This document shows positions 25,065 to 33,371 of a stretch of 64,000 nucleotides of DNA, in pieces. A program made the translations under genes and the position numbers. Position 1 is the stretch's first letter, and the number at the start of each line of letters is the position of its first letter. A model generated the notes under the pieces. That model was not told where the DNA came from, did not search any database, and saw only the letters and a program-made list of their open reading frames with translations. This DNA is from Nitratiruptor tergarcus DSM 16512 (GTDB lineage: Bacteria; Campylobacterota; Campylobacteria; Campylobacterales; Nitratiruptoraceae): positions 372,001 through 436,000 of the forward strand of contig NZ_AP026671.1 in NCBI RefSeq assembly GCF_027946175.1, read 5' to 3'.

Positions 25065-25690
25065 GAATTACCTATGGCGATTTTTCCTTGTTTTACGGAA
25101 ACAGAAACAAATTTTTTAGTTAAATCTGTCCATTGAAAATAGCCGGTATCTGGATCTAAACCATTAAGTTTATAAAGTCCTCCGCCTACCGGTCTATAAA
25201 TCCAATCATATGCTCCTTGTCCAAAGTTTGCAAAATATCCTTGGATCTTTATTTCTCTGTTTTTTAATGTATTCACTATATTTGAATTTTGATTTTCATT
25301 TGAATCGCCTATAACAATCTTTCCTTGTTTTACGGAAACAGAAACAAATTTTTTAGTTAAATCTGTCCATTGAAAATAGCCGGTATCTGGATCTAAACCA
25401 TTAAGTTTATAAAGTCCTCCGCCTACTGGTCTATAAATCCAATCATATGCTCCTTGTCCAAAGTTTGCAAAATATCCTTGGATCTTTATTTCTCTGCTTT
25501 TTAATGCATAAACTATATTTGAATCGGAGTTATGGTAATTCGGTTGGGAGGAAGTATATGTTTGAGAAAGACAAACTCCATCAGCCCATATACCACCGTG
25601 CTGCTGACAATACTCTTTAGCATTAGAGTCTGCATACACTAATGAAATTGCTCCAATTGCAAGAAGTGTGTAAGCCAATTTTTTTAACAT
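25034..25690 (-). CDS. Secreted protein with two tandem GYF/WIY domains (unrecognised family)
   Basis: No named family is recognised. The 218-residue product begins with a signal peptide (residues 1-20, ending VYA), then EYCQQHGGIWADGVCLS at 27-42, matching HGGSWVDGVC in the protein at 5224. A short polar linker leads to two almost identical domains (about 57-128 and 137-207): GYFANFGQGAYDWIYRP, then LYKLNGLDPDTGYFQWTDL and FVSVSVKQGKI. The same domain ends the proteins at 5224 and 29686. The real start is the second ATG, seven bases after GAGGAG; an earlier in-frame ATG is part of that ribosome site. It may be a small extracellular or periplasmic binding module; function unknown. Confidence 0.85.
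   Translation of the reverse strand: MLKKLAYTLLAIGAISLVYADSNAKEYCQQHGGIWADGVCLSQTYTSSQPNYHNSDSNIVYALKSREIKIQGYFANFGQGAYDWIYRPVGGGLYKLNGLDPDTGYFQWTDLTKKFVSVSVKQGKIVIGDSNENQNSNIVNTLKNREIKIQGYFANFGQGAYDWIYRPVGGGLYKLNGLDPDTGYFQWTDLTKKFVSVSVKQGKIAIGNSTLGSPFPGL
25071..25524 (-). repeat. Recent tandem duplication, 237-bp period
   Basis: Bases 25071-25287 and 25308-25524 are nearly identical at the DNA level, offset by 237 bases (79 codons). Differences are a few scattered changes, several of them silent. The two copies encode the two GYF/WIY domains of the gene at 25034. Such identity implies a recent duplication or ongoing gene conversion. Confidence 0.95.
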
Positions 25691-25750
25691 ATTTTTTCTC
25701 CTCATTTAATTTTTTCGTATTATATTTAATAAAAATTATCAAATCGTTAT

Positions 25751-26425
25751 TCAAAAAAAAAGAGAGCCTATACGGACCATATTTGATCCGCACTCAATAG
25801 CAAGCTCAAAATCGTTGCTCATTCCCATGGAGCAGATCTCGGCTCCATGGGGTTTGAGAGATTCAAATATTTTATAGGTAGTTTCAAAACTCTTTTTGAT
25901 AATTGCTCTATCTTCTGTATGAGCTCCAATAGTCATTACTCCGCAAAGATTGATGTATTTTGTATTTTCTATGATTTTGAGATATTCATCATAAGCAGCC
26001 TCTGGCATTACTCCTGCTTTAGTCTCCTCTTTTGCACTATTTATTTGCAAAAGGCAATCCATCTTTTTCCCTTTTGCGTCTAGCCTTTTATCAAGAGCCA
26101 AAGCAAGTTCATATGAATCGAGAGATTGCATGAGCCATGGTTCAAGATCGATGAGATGATTGATTTTGTTTTTTTGCAGACGGCCAATAAAATGCCACTC
26201 AATTGGCAAATCAGCAAGTGCTTCACTTTTTGCTTTGAGATCTTGTACACGACTCTCTCCAAATGCTCGCTGTCCTAATTCATAGAGAGCTTGGATCTCC
26301 TCAGTTCCTACATATTTCGTAACAGCAACAATTTGTACGATATGATGCTCACTTCTTTTAATCCGTGCAGCCTCTACGCGTTGGATGATTGCATCAAAGT
26401 TATCCCGTAGTCTATATTTATCCAT
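25751..26425 (-). CDS. Pyridoxal phosphate homeostasis protein (YggS/PROSC family)
   Basis: The 224-residue protein has the family's PLP-lysine block IVAVTKYVG, the HFIGRLQKNKINHLI motif, LLQINSAKEETKAGV, and the C-terminal CSMGMSNDFELAIECGSNMVRIGSLFF phosphate-binding region. It binds pyridoxal phosphate without known catalysis and buffers vitamin B6 and amino acid pools. The vitamin B6 synthesis genes pdxA and pdxJ lie at 51-53 kb. Its start overlaps the end of rseP by eight bases, and it is the last gene of the long minus-strand run starting near 40 kb. Confidence 0.95.
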   Translation of the reverse strand: MDKYRLRDNFDAIIQRVEAARIKRSEHHIVQIVAVTKYVGTEEIQALYELGQRAFGESRVQDLKAKSEALADLPIEWHFIGRLQKNKINHLIDLEPWLMQSLDSYELALALDKRLDAKGKKMDCLLQINSAKEETKAGVMPEAAYDEYLKIIENTKYINLCGVMTIGAHTEDRAIIKKSFETTYKIFESLKPHGAEICSMGMSNDFELAIECGSNMVRIGSLFF

Positions 26426-27482
26426 GTGTTACTCCCATAAGACGGTTAATATCGTTATAGAGTCCCAGTCCCATGAGACCAATTAAAAAGACCCAACCCA
26501 TATAGGTAAGACGTAGGAGCATCTCTTCACTAGGAGGGCGTCTTGTAATCCATTCATAGAGATTGAACATAATGTGTCCTCCATCCAGTGCAGGAATTGG
26601 TAAAAGATTGAGAACGCCAAGGTTTACAGATATGAGAGCCGAAAAGCTTAAAAGTGCAATAATACCAGCTTCGCTTGCCTTTGCAGTAACATCCATGATC
26701 GTAATTACCCCACCGATCTCTTTTGGTGAGACTACTCCCTCTATCATTTTTTCGATGCCAAGTACTATAAATTTACTTGCTTGTACTGTTTTGTCCCATG
26801 CAACTTGAATAGCCTGCAGTGGCGTAAGATGGAGTTTTACAAGCTCACCACTAGGTGCGATACCTATCATTGGTCTTGTAACTGTCTCTCCAAAAATATT
26901 TTTTGTTTGTGTAGGTTTTGGAGTGATGGTAAGTTCTATGATTTTTTCTCCTCGTTTGATTTTAAAATGGAGTGGCTCTGGGTGTGAAGAGATAATATGG
27001 CTAAGATCCTCCCATGTTGTAATTTTTTGATTATTAATAGTTACTATCACATCACCTTTTTGCAATCCTGCTTGAGAAGCGGGAGAGTTTGGTACTACCT
27101 TGCCAATTTTAGGTGCAAGTGTACTATATCCTGCAAGAGCAACAATGAGATAGAGAATAAAGGCTAAAAAGAAATTTGCAAAAGGTCCTGCAAGTAAAAT
27201 AATAATACGTTGCCACGGTTTTTTGGAGTTGTAGCTATCTGGATCACTGCTTCTTTTGGTAGGGTCTGTGTCATCTTGCCCTTTCATTTTTACATATCCG
27301 CCAAGTGGAAGGGCACTTATTGCCCATTCTGTACCGCAACACCACTTTTTTGCAACAACTGGACCAAAGCCGATGCTAAATCTCTCAACTGTCACTCCAA
27401 AAAACCTGGCAGCCAAAAAGTGCCCAAGTTCATGGATAAAAATCATAACTGAAAGCGCAATAAGTGCTATAAGAAATCCCAT
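26418..27482 (-). CDS. rseP: Site-2 intramembrane metalloprotease RseP
   Basis: The 354-residue polytopic protein has the zinc site IFIHELGHFLAA in the first membrane segment and the second active-site motif LLPIPALDGGHIMF in the third. One PDZ domain lies between (APKIGKVVPNSPASQAGLQKGDVIVTI). E. coli RseP has two PDZ domains; single-PDZ forms are common in other phyla. It cleaves anti-sigma factors or remnant signal peptides inside the membrane. It overlaps the PLP homeostasis gene and follows pgsA by 12 bases. Confidence 0.96.
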   Translation of the reverse strand: MGFLIALIALSVMIFIHELGHFLAARFFGVTVERFSIGFGPVVAKKWCCGTEWAISALPLGGYVKMKGQDDTDPTKRSSDPDSYNSKKPWQRIIILLAGPFANFFLAFILYLIVALAGYSTLAPKIGKVVPNSPASQAGLQKGDVIVTINNQKITTWEDLSHIISSHPEPLHFKIKRGEKIIELTITPKPTQTKNIFGETVTRPMIGIAPSGELVKLHLTPLQAIQVAWDKTVQASKFIVLGIEKMIEGVVSPKEIGGVITIMDVTAKASEAGIIALLSFSALISVNLGVLNLLPIPALDGGHIMFNLYEWITRRPPSEEMLLRLTYMGWVFLIGLMGLGLYNDINRLMGVTHG

Positions 27483-27494
27483 CTATTTACCTCT

Positions 27495-28028
27495 TTACTT
27501 TAAATACTCTTTGATATATTCATATCCACTATAGAGTGTGATTGCTACTGCTAGCCATAGGAGTGCTTCTCCAAAAGGCCAGTTCATAATCAAAAAGCCT
27601 ATGGCAATCATTTGTACAATCGTTTTTATTTTACCAAGAAAGCTGGCACTTATCTCTTTGCCACTTCCTATCGCACTTACTCGCAGACCAGTGATGAAAA
27701 ACTCCCGAGTCAAGATGAGATAGACCGCCCAAGGATTAGCCCGACCAAGTACTAAAAGTCCTAAAAAACCGGCCAAAGTCAACATTTTGTCTGCGAGAGG
27801 ATCGAGAATTTTTCCAAGTTGTGTGATTTGATCAAATTTGCGGGCGATATAGCCATCAAAAAAATCTGTAATACTAGCTATCACAAACAAAAATGCTGCA
27901 AAATAATCGAGCCAGCTAGGATGAATATGTGGAAAAAGATCTCTTTGCACCAAAAAAAGAAACATTAAAGGCGCTAAAAGTAGCCTTATAAATGCAAGGA
28001 CATTAGGAATATTGATATTGCTACGCAT
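27495..28028 (-). CDS. pgsA: CDP-diacylglycerol-glycerol-3-phosphate 3-phosphatidyltransferase
   Basis: The 177-residue membrane enzyme has the CDP-alcohol phosphotransferase motif DGxxAR-x8-GxxxDxxxD, seen as TDFFDGYIARKFDQITQLGKILDPLADK. The N-terminal NIPNVLAFIRLLLAPL is the usual PgsA start. It commits CDP-diacylglycerol to phosphatidylglycerol synthesis. It overlaps the reductase gene by one base (stop/start), so the two are tightly coupled. Confidence 0.95.
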   Translation of the reverse strand: MRSNINIPNVLAFIRLLLAPLMFLFLVQRDLFPHIHPSWLDYFAAFLFVIASITDFFDGYIARKFDQITQLGKILDPLADKMLTLAGFLGLLVLGRANPWAVYLILTREFFITGLRVSAIGSGKEISASFLGKIKTIVQMIAIGFLIMNWPFGEALLWLAVAITLYSGYEYIKEYLK

Positions 28029-28792
28029 TAGCTAAAACTTGTACCTCCATCAATAACAAGTGTTTGTCCTGTTATCCAACCAGCTTCATCGCTGCACAAA
28101 AACCAGCATGCCCCAGCTATATCTTCTGGGGTTCCCATACGTTCAAGTGGACTTCTTGCAATTGTGGCAGCTTTGACCTCTTCGTAGTTTGGAAATGCGC
28201 GCAGTGCATCTGTATCGATAGGACCGCCACTTACTGCATTGACGCGAATCTGTTTTGGACCCAACTCATGTGCAGCATATTTTACCATGGTTTCAACTGC
28301 AGCTTTTGAGCTTCCATGCCCTGCATAGTTTGGAGTGTAGACGAGATTTCCGGTAGAGCTCAGTGTTAAGATGCTGCCACCTCCGACTTTTTCCATTCTT
28401 TTTGCAGCCTCTTGCGCACCTACTACAAAGGCGAGAACTGTTGCAGTATAGATATTATTGAGTCCTTTGGGGCGCAGTCGCATAAATGGCCCAAAACCAC
28501 CGACTACTGCACGGCCCGAAATAATAGCATTGGATATAAAAAAGTCTACTCTTGAAAAATCCTCATCTATTTTTTTAAAAAGATCTTTATACTGCTCCGG
28601 TTCTAAAACATTGAGCTGATAAGCTTTTGCTTTTATGCCATACATTTTGGTGAGTTTTTGAGCATATTCGTTTGCAATCTCTTCATTGGAGTTATATGTA
28701 AAAGCTACATCTATACCTTCGCGAGCAAATCGCTCTACAATTGCTTTACCAATACCTCTTGTTCCTCCACTAATAACTAATGTTTTACTCAT
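28028..28792 (-). CDS. SDR oxidoreductase, probably FabL-type enoyl-ACP reductase
   Basis: The 254-residue protein has the SDR cofactor motif [11 protein letters not shown] (TGxxxGIG form). Its catalytic pair is Tyr-x6-Lys (YAGHGSSK) rather than the Tyr-x3-Lys of ordinary SDRs. That spacing is characteristic of enoyl-ACP reductases FabI and FabL, and the GGTRGIG form points to FabL, the triclosan-tolerant NADPH enzyme of Bacillus and some Campylobacterota. The late [13 protein letters not shown] and [12 protein letters not shown]-like segments fit. Neighbours pgsA and dapA are consistent with envelope synthesis. An ordinary SDR remains possible. Confidence 0.82.
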   Translation of the reverse strand: MSKTLVISGGTRGIGKAIVERFAREGIDVAFTYNSNEEIANEYAQKLTKMYGIKAKAYQLNVLEPEQYKDLFKKIDEDFSRVDFFISNAIISGRAVVGGFGPFMRLRPKGLNNIYTATVLAFVVGAQEAAKRMEKVGGGSILTLSSTGNLVYTPNYAGHGSSKAAVETMVKYAAHELGPKQIRVNAVSGGPIDTDALRAFPNYEEVKAATIARSPLERMGTPEDIAGACWFLCSDEAGWITGQTLVIDGGTSFS

Positions 28793-29676
28793 TGTACCAC
28801 CTTATATTTTGTAAGTGCATTTTCTATTTTTGCCATATTCTCTTTACTTGGTGGTACAAGGGGGAGTCTATACTCAAGCGTATCAAGAAGACCTGCATGA
28901 TACATTGCTGCTTTGATAGGAATAGGATTGCTTTCAATAAAGAGAGCTTTATTTATATCAAAAAGCTCGTCATTGATCATCTTAGCCGTATCAAACTGTC
29001 CTGCAAGTCCTGCATGTACAAGCATACTCATTTTATCTGGAAGTAGGTTTGCTGTTACTGAGATGACTCCCATACCGCCATTTGCGATGATTGGATAGTT
29101 GATAGTATCATCGCCACTAATAACATAAAGCTCTGGACGTTTTGCTAAAAGCTCCACACACCGCTCAATTGAGCCAGTTGCTTCTTTGATTCCATAGATA
29201 TTTTCTACTTCATCAAAGAGGCGAAAAACAGTCTCTGGCTTTATATCGACTCCTGTACGGCCGGGAACGTTATAAAGTAGTACTGGAATATCTACAGCGT
29301 TAGCAAGAGCTTTATAGTGTTGGTAGAGCCCTTCTTGTGTAGGTTTATTGTAATAGGGTGAGACACTAAGAATCGCATCTGCTCCAGCCTTTTGTGCAAA
29401 CTGTGCAAGATCGATTGCTTCATGTGTGGAGTTGCTTCCAGCTCCAGCCATGACTTTTGTACTCGTACCTTTACAAACCTCTACAGCAATCTCTATACAC
29501 TTTTTATGCTCATCATGAGTAAGTGTGGCACTCTCGCCAGTAGTTCCTACAGGAACGACTACATCTATGGCATGGTCTATTTGTCTTTGTATAAGCTTTG
29601 CATACTTTTCTTCATCAACTTTTCCATCTTTAAATGGCGTAATGAGTGCTGTCATTGCACCTTTGAGTTTTTCCAT
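28789..29676 (-). CDS. dapA: 4-hydroxy-tetrahydrodipicolinate synthase
   Basis: The 295-residue aldolase condenses pyruvate and aspartate semialdehyde in lysine and diaminopimelate synthesis. GTTGESATL is the pyruvate-binding block, the [11 protein letters not shown] region carries the catalytic tyrosine, and GIKEATGS holds the Schiff-base lysine. It overlaps the downstream reductase by four bases. Upstream, a secreted repeat protein gene separates it from the M16 peptidase, where I recall direct adjacency in Campylobacter jejuni. Confidence 0.97.
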   Translation of the reverse strand: MEKLKGAMTALITPFKDGKVDEEKYAKLIQRQIDHAIDVVVPVGTTGESATLTHDEHKKCIEIAVEVCKGTSTKVMAGAGSNSTHEAIDLAQFAQKAGADAILSVSPYYNKPTQEGLYQHYKALANAVDIPVLLYNVPGRTGVDIKPETVFRLFDEVENIYGIKEATGSIERCVELLAKRPELYVISGDDTINYPIIANGGMGVISVTANLLPDKMSMLVHAGLAGQFDTAKMINDELFDINKALFIESNPIPIKAAMYHAGLLDTLEYRLPLVPPSKENMAKIENALTKYKVVQ

Positions 29677-29685
29677 TATTCACCT

Positions 29686-32046
29686 TTATTTGAAAGTTAT
29701 AGATCTTCCATCATTTGATAATTTGATAGAAGAGAAAAGATTAGTTAAGTTTTCACTCCAAGAGAAGCTTCCATCACTTTTCATACCTTGTAATTTTTTG
29801 ACTGTTCTTAGAGTCGATGAAATATATATCCAATCAAATAGGGGATTGGTACTAATAGGATCATTATAGTGTATAAAATAGCCGGTAATATTATAATTAG
29901 ATTTTTTTACTAATATGTTTCTGATATGCTCTTTTGGCGTGGTGAATATCATCTCTTTTGCTCCAGATGTGGTCGTTATGCCACAGCTTACCGGATCTTT
30001 TTGGCAAAGCTGTTTGCCATACTCAATCGCTTCTTGGACGCTTAAATTCTCCACTGTGATGATTTTGAGTGCTTGGGCAACGTTGCCCTGATCGTCGATG
30101 GCTTTGATTTTAATGAGGTGATCTCCAGGAGTATCGAAAGTGAGGGAAACGCTTCGAATTGTCGGATCTATGGATTCGTATCCGTTGCCTTTGTCGATAT
30201 AAAGCTCGGTGATCTCATTGGGTGATTCGATATTGAGATGGATGATGACAGGATGATAGATCTTTGGCTTGCTACTTATTTCGATGGTGATTTTGGGCTT
30301 GTTTCGATGGGCGGGAGGATTGCCATATTCACTGGCACCAATGTCGATCCTACCATTTACAATCCGTGGATTGCCAAAGTAGTCTGTTTTAAGGTATTTG
30401 AGTATCTTGGCGTATTCTTGCGCATTGTCAAAATATCTTTTGAACAGTTCATCGTCAGGATTAAGCCCGGCATCGATTGCAGGAGAATCGCTTTGGAGAG
30501 TGATATTGTCGTCTTTGAGTTTGATATCACCCACGATCGATGGCAGGAGATTGCTTTTTTTGGTGATATCAAAGCCATGTTCATCTATTTTTTCACAGTT
30601 GATGTAATTGTTGTAAAGTTTTGAATCAGCTATAGAATAAATACATTTATTCTGCATTTCATTGCTATCCCATGAAAACTCACTATTCGAAAAAAAATAG
30701 TCTATTGCGCTATTATCTTTAATTTGATTTATGAAAAAAATATTATTAGCAATTAAACCGTTAGAGTGAATTGGATTATTAATGAAATTATTATTAATTA
30801 TAATAGAATTTGAAGATGAAAAAAATCCATAATATCTATTATTTAAAATAAAGGAGTTGATTACCGTTACACTGCTATGTGACGTAAAGCCATTATACCC
30901 ATTTTTTGAAATTTTGGAATTGATTACCGTTGCTGAATGATGATAAGAAGAGGAATAAAATCCGCTTCCTCGATTGCTTGAAATCGTAGAGTTAGTTACA
31001 TATGTCGAACCATAATCTGAAATAAATCCATATCTTCCATTGTTTGAAATTATAGAATTATTCACTTCTACCGTATGTGATGAAGAAAATCCATTTCCTC
31101 CATTGCTTGAAATCGTAGAGTTAGTTACATATGCTGAACCATAATCTGAAATAAATCCATCTCCTCCATTGTTTGAAATTATAGAATTATTCACTTCTAC
31201 CGTATGTGATGAAGAAAATCCGTTTCCTTTGTTATTAGAAATTGTGGAGTTTGTTATTTTTGCAGAACTTGCAGAAAATCCATCTCCTCCATTGTTTGCA
31301 ATTGTAGAATTATTTACTTCTGCAGAACTTGCAGAAAATCCATTTCCTTCATTATTAGAAATTACAGAATCTAAAATCTTCACTAAACCTCTTGAAGTAA
31401 ATCCAATACCTTTATTATAAATAATTTTGGAATTATTTATTTCTACTGATTTATCACAATGAAACCCCTCACCCTCATTGTAAGAAATAATAGAATCGAG
31501 AATTTTTACCCTTCCACCTGCATAAAATCCATTGCTCTCTTTGAAGCTATTAGCGTTATAAGAGATGTTGCAATTCTTGATGAGAACATCTATATCGGTA
31601 TAAAATCCACCACCTTTTGAGTCAGCTTTTCCATATAAGATGGAAAGATTTTTAAGATTTAGAAATGGTCTAGAATATGGTTTTTTGTGATTGGATAAAG
31701 GATTACATTTTTTACCGGGTAAACATATTTGTGGTCGATGGGCATTGGTAAGATTCATCACCTGATCAGTATTATCTCCATTCAAAACGATCTCACTTCT
31801 GTCGTATCCCGCTGCTCCTTGGATGGTGAGGTTGTACTCTTCATCGTCATGGAATGTAAAAGTCCCTTTTCCATCACTCGTCGTCACATATCTGCCCGGT
31901 TGGAGGATGATGGTATCATTTTCTCCATTGTGAGCAGCGTTTTCAAGAGCCTGGCGAAGCTCTGCAGTGTTGCTTACATTGAATGTAGCTGAAAAGATGG
32001 AGAGTGGTAATAGAGTTAATAACGTGATATATTTTTCCGGGTGCAC
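29686..32046 (-). CDS. Secreted right-handed beta-helix protein with Ig-like and C-terminal GYF/WIY domain
   Basis: The 786-residue protein starts with a signal peptide (LLTLLPLSIFSA, residues 9-20). Residues 22-100 are the usual beginning of parallel beta-helix proteins (TAELRQALENA ... IILQPGRY ... LTIQGA). CLPGKKCN (108-115) matches a motif in the protein at 5224. About 20 short PbH1 rungs of the form NSxISNNxGxGF follow. The helix closes with SPAIDAG and a GNPRIVNGRIDIGASEYG segment. An Ig/PKD-like domain follows, then CQKDPVSCGI (681-690) and the shared C-terminal domain (717-786; GYFIHY, FDWIYIS, FSWSENL). The start is GTG, five bases after AAGGAA at the end of the peptidase gene. The rungs and C-terminal domain are clearly more A/T-rich than the flanking parts. 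Confidence 0.88.
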   Translation of the reverse strand: MHPEKYITLLTLLPLSIFSATFNVSNTAELRQALENAAHNGENDTIILQPGRYVTTSDGKGTFTFHDDEEYNLTIQGAAGYDRSEIVLNGDNTDQVMNLTNAHRPQICLPGKKCNPLSNHKKPYSRPFLNLKNLSILYGKADSKGGGFYTDIDVLIKNCNISYNANSFKESNGFYAGGRVKILDSIISYNEGEGFHCDKSVEINNSKIIYNKGIGFTSRGLVKILDSVISNNEGNGFSASSAEVNNSTIANNGGDGFSASSAKITNSTISNNKGNGFSSSHTVEVNNSIISNNGGDGFISDYGSAYVTNSTISSNGGNGFSSSHTVEVNNSIISNNGRYGFISDYGSTYVTNSTISSNRGSGFYSSSYHHSATVINSKISKNGYNGFTSHSSVTVINSFILNNRYYGFFSSSNSIIINNNFINNPIHSNGLIANNIFFINQIKDNSAIDYFFSNSEFSWDSNEMQNKCIYSIADSKLYNNYINCEKIDEHGFDITKKSNLLPSIVGDIKLKDDNITLQSDSPAIDAGLNPDDELFKRYFDNAQEYAKILKYLKTDYFGNPRIVNGRIDIGASEYGNPPAHRNKPKITIEISSKPKIYHPVIIHLNIESPNEITELYIDKGNGYESIDPTIRSVSLTFDTPGDHLIKIKAIDDQGNVAQALKIITVENLSVQEAIEYGKQLCQKDPVSCGITTTSGAKEMIFTTPKEHIRNILVKKSNYNITGYFIHYNDPISTNPLFDWIYISSTLRTVKKLQGMKSDGSFSWSENLTNLFSSIKLSNDGRSITFK
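30958..31230 (-). repeat. Tandem 129-bp repeat in the beta-helix gene
   Basis: Two successive 129-base units (43 codons, two helix rungs each) match almost perfectly; for example ATTGCTTGAAATCGTAGAG starts at 30973 and again at 31102. Shorter, less perfect 66-base units continue toward 31350. Expansion or contraction would add or remove whole helix turns without breaking the frame. Confidence 0.85.
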
Positions 32047-32048
32047 AA

Positions 32049-33371
32049 TTATTCCTTACTTGTTGGTAGATTCCCAATCTCTTTTCTCAATATTACAGTT
32101 GTCGAGTTTTTACGAGTAAAATATTTTTTTGCTGCTTCTTGCAAATCTTTAATCTGTAGTTTATCGATATTTTCTTCGTAATGCAAAAGGGGCTCAATAT
32201 CACCTTTAGCGTAGTAGTCTCCAAAAATACCTGCTAAGTTACTTGAGTTTTCCAAAGAGAAGATGAAATCAGCTTTTGTATTGATTTTGATTTTTGCAAG
32301 CTCCTCTTGCTGTATTTGACCTTTTTTGAGCTTTTCTATTTGCGCCCAAAGCTCTTTTTCGATTGTTTCAGCTTTTATGCCAGGATTTGCCACAGCCAAA
32401 AAGAGAAATATTCCAGGATCGATTGTCTCTATATTATAAGCATAGATTTGATTGACAAGTTTTTTTTCATCTACTAAAGTTTGATAGAGCCAACTTGATT
32501 TTCCGCTGCTAAGAAGCTCGCTAATGGCACTGAGAGCTACTTGATCGCTACTTTGAAAATTTGGTATATGAAATGCAATTGCAATCATTTCTACTTCGCT
32601 ATCGCGATTGATCTCAATGCGTTTTGCACCATCTTGAGGAGGTTCTACTTGGTGTACTTTTGGTATGTCACAGCAGTTTTTGATATGCTCAAAATGCTTT
32701 TTTGCTAGCGCAAATACTTCGTTTTGATCTATGTCTCCAGCGACAACAAGAATCGCATTTTTTGGTTGGTAGTAGGTTTTGTGAAATTTTCTGATATCAT
32801 CGATTGTCCAGTGCAGGATATCTTGCATAAAACCAATCGGCGTCCAATGGTAGGGGTGATAGATAAATGTATTGTTAAAGAGGCGAAAGTAGAGATATCC
32901 TGTTGGATTGTTATCAGTGCGCCATCTGCGCTCTTCTGCTACAACTTCACGCTCTGTTTGAAACTCTTTGTCATCAAGTTTGAGATTTTCCATAAGCTCT
33001 GCAAAGAGCCATAGAGACTTATCAAGATTTTTTGCGCTTGATTTTATGAAGTAGTGGGTATAGTCAAATCCCGTAGAAGCGTTATCTACTCCTCCAAAGC
33101 TCTTGACGATCTCATCAAATTCACCGGCTTTAAGATGTTTAGTAGATTTGAAGTTGAGATGCTCAAGCATATGAGCAATACCACTTTTACCCATTACTTC
33201 ATTGCGACTCCCTACGCGGTAGAATATATCTGTAGAGATAACTCCACTGCCGTTACGCATAGGAATGACAACAACTTTGAGTCCATTTTTGAGTGTTGTT
33301 TCATAATGTTTTGGCAAACTGCTAGCCATTAGTCCTCCAAGTAAAATTAATATGAAAAGAGCTATTCTCAT
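32049..33371 (-). CDS. M16 family (insulinase-like) zinc peptidase, secreted
   Basis: A short signal peptide (ALFILILLGGLMA) precedes an M16 peptidase domain with the inverted zinc motif HMLEH (residues ~66-70) and the downstream glutamate in EREVVAEERRWRTDN. The second, inactive-type M16 half (AILVVAGDI ... SSGKSSWLYQTLV) completes the 440-residue chain. It probably degrades peptides in the periplasm. Its ATG overlaps the pyrD stop by four bases. The order pyrD, M16 peptidase, dapA is conserved in Campylobacter as I recall. Confidence 0.93.
   Translation of the reverse strand: MRIALFILILLGGLMASSLPKHYETTLKNGLKVVVIPMRNGSGVISTDIFYRVGSRNEVMGKSGIAHMLEHLNFKSTKHLKAGEFDEIVKSFGGVDNASTGFDYTHYFIKSSAKNLDKSLWLFAELMENLKLDDKEFQTEREVVAEERRWRTDNNPTGYLYFRLFNNTFIYHPYHWTPIGFMQDILHWTIDDIRKFHKTYYQPKNAILVVAGDIDQNEVFALAKKHFEHIKNCCDIPKVHQVEPPQDGAKRIEINRDSEVEMIAIAFHIPNFQSSDQVALSAISELLSSGKSSWLYQTLVDEKKLVNQIYAYNIETIDPGIFLFLAVANPGIKAETIEKELWAQIEKLKKGQIQQEELAKIKINTKADFIFSLENSSNLAGIFGDYYAKGDIEPLLHYEENIDKLQIKDLQEAAKKYFTRKNSTTVILRKEIGNLPTSKE

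Noticed and set aside
30238-30624. Plus-strand frame of 128 codons
   Set aside because: It is the reverse-strand shadow of the Ig-like part of the beta-helix gene.
30958-31350. Possible CRISPR array
   Set aside because: The repeats are in-frame coding units of a beta-helix gene, with no constant repeat and variable spacer pattern and no cas genes in the window.
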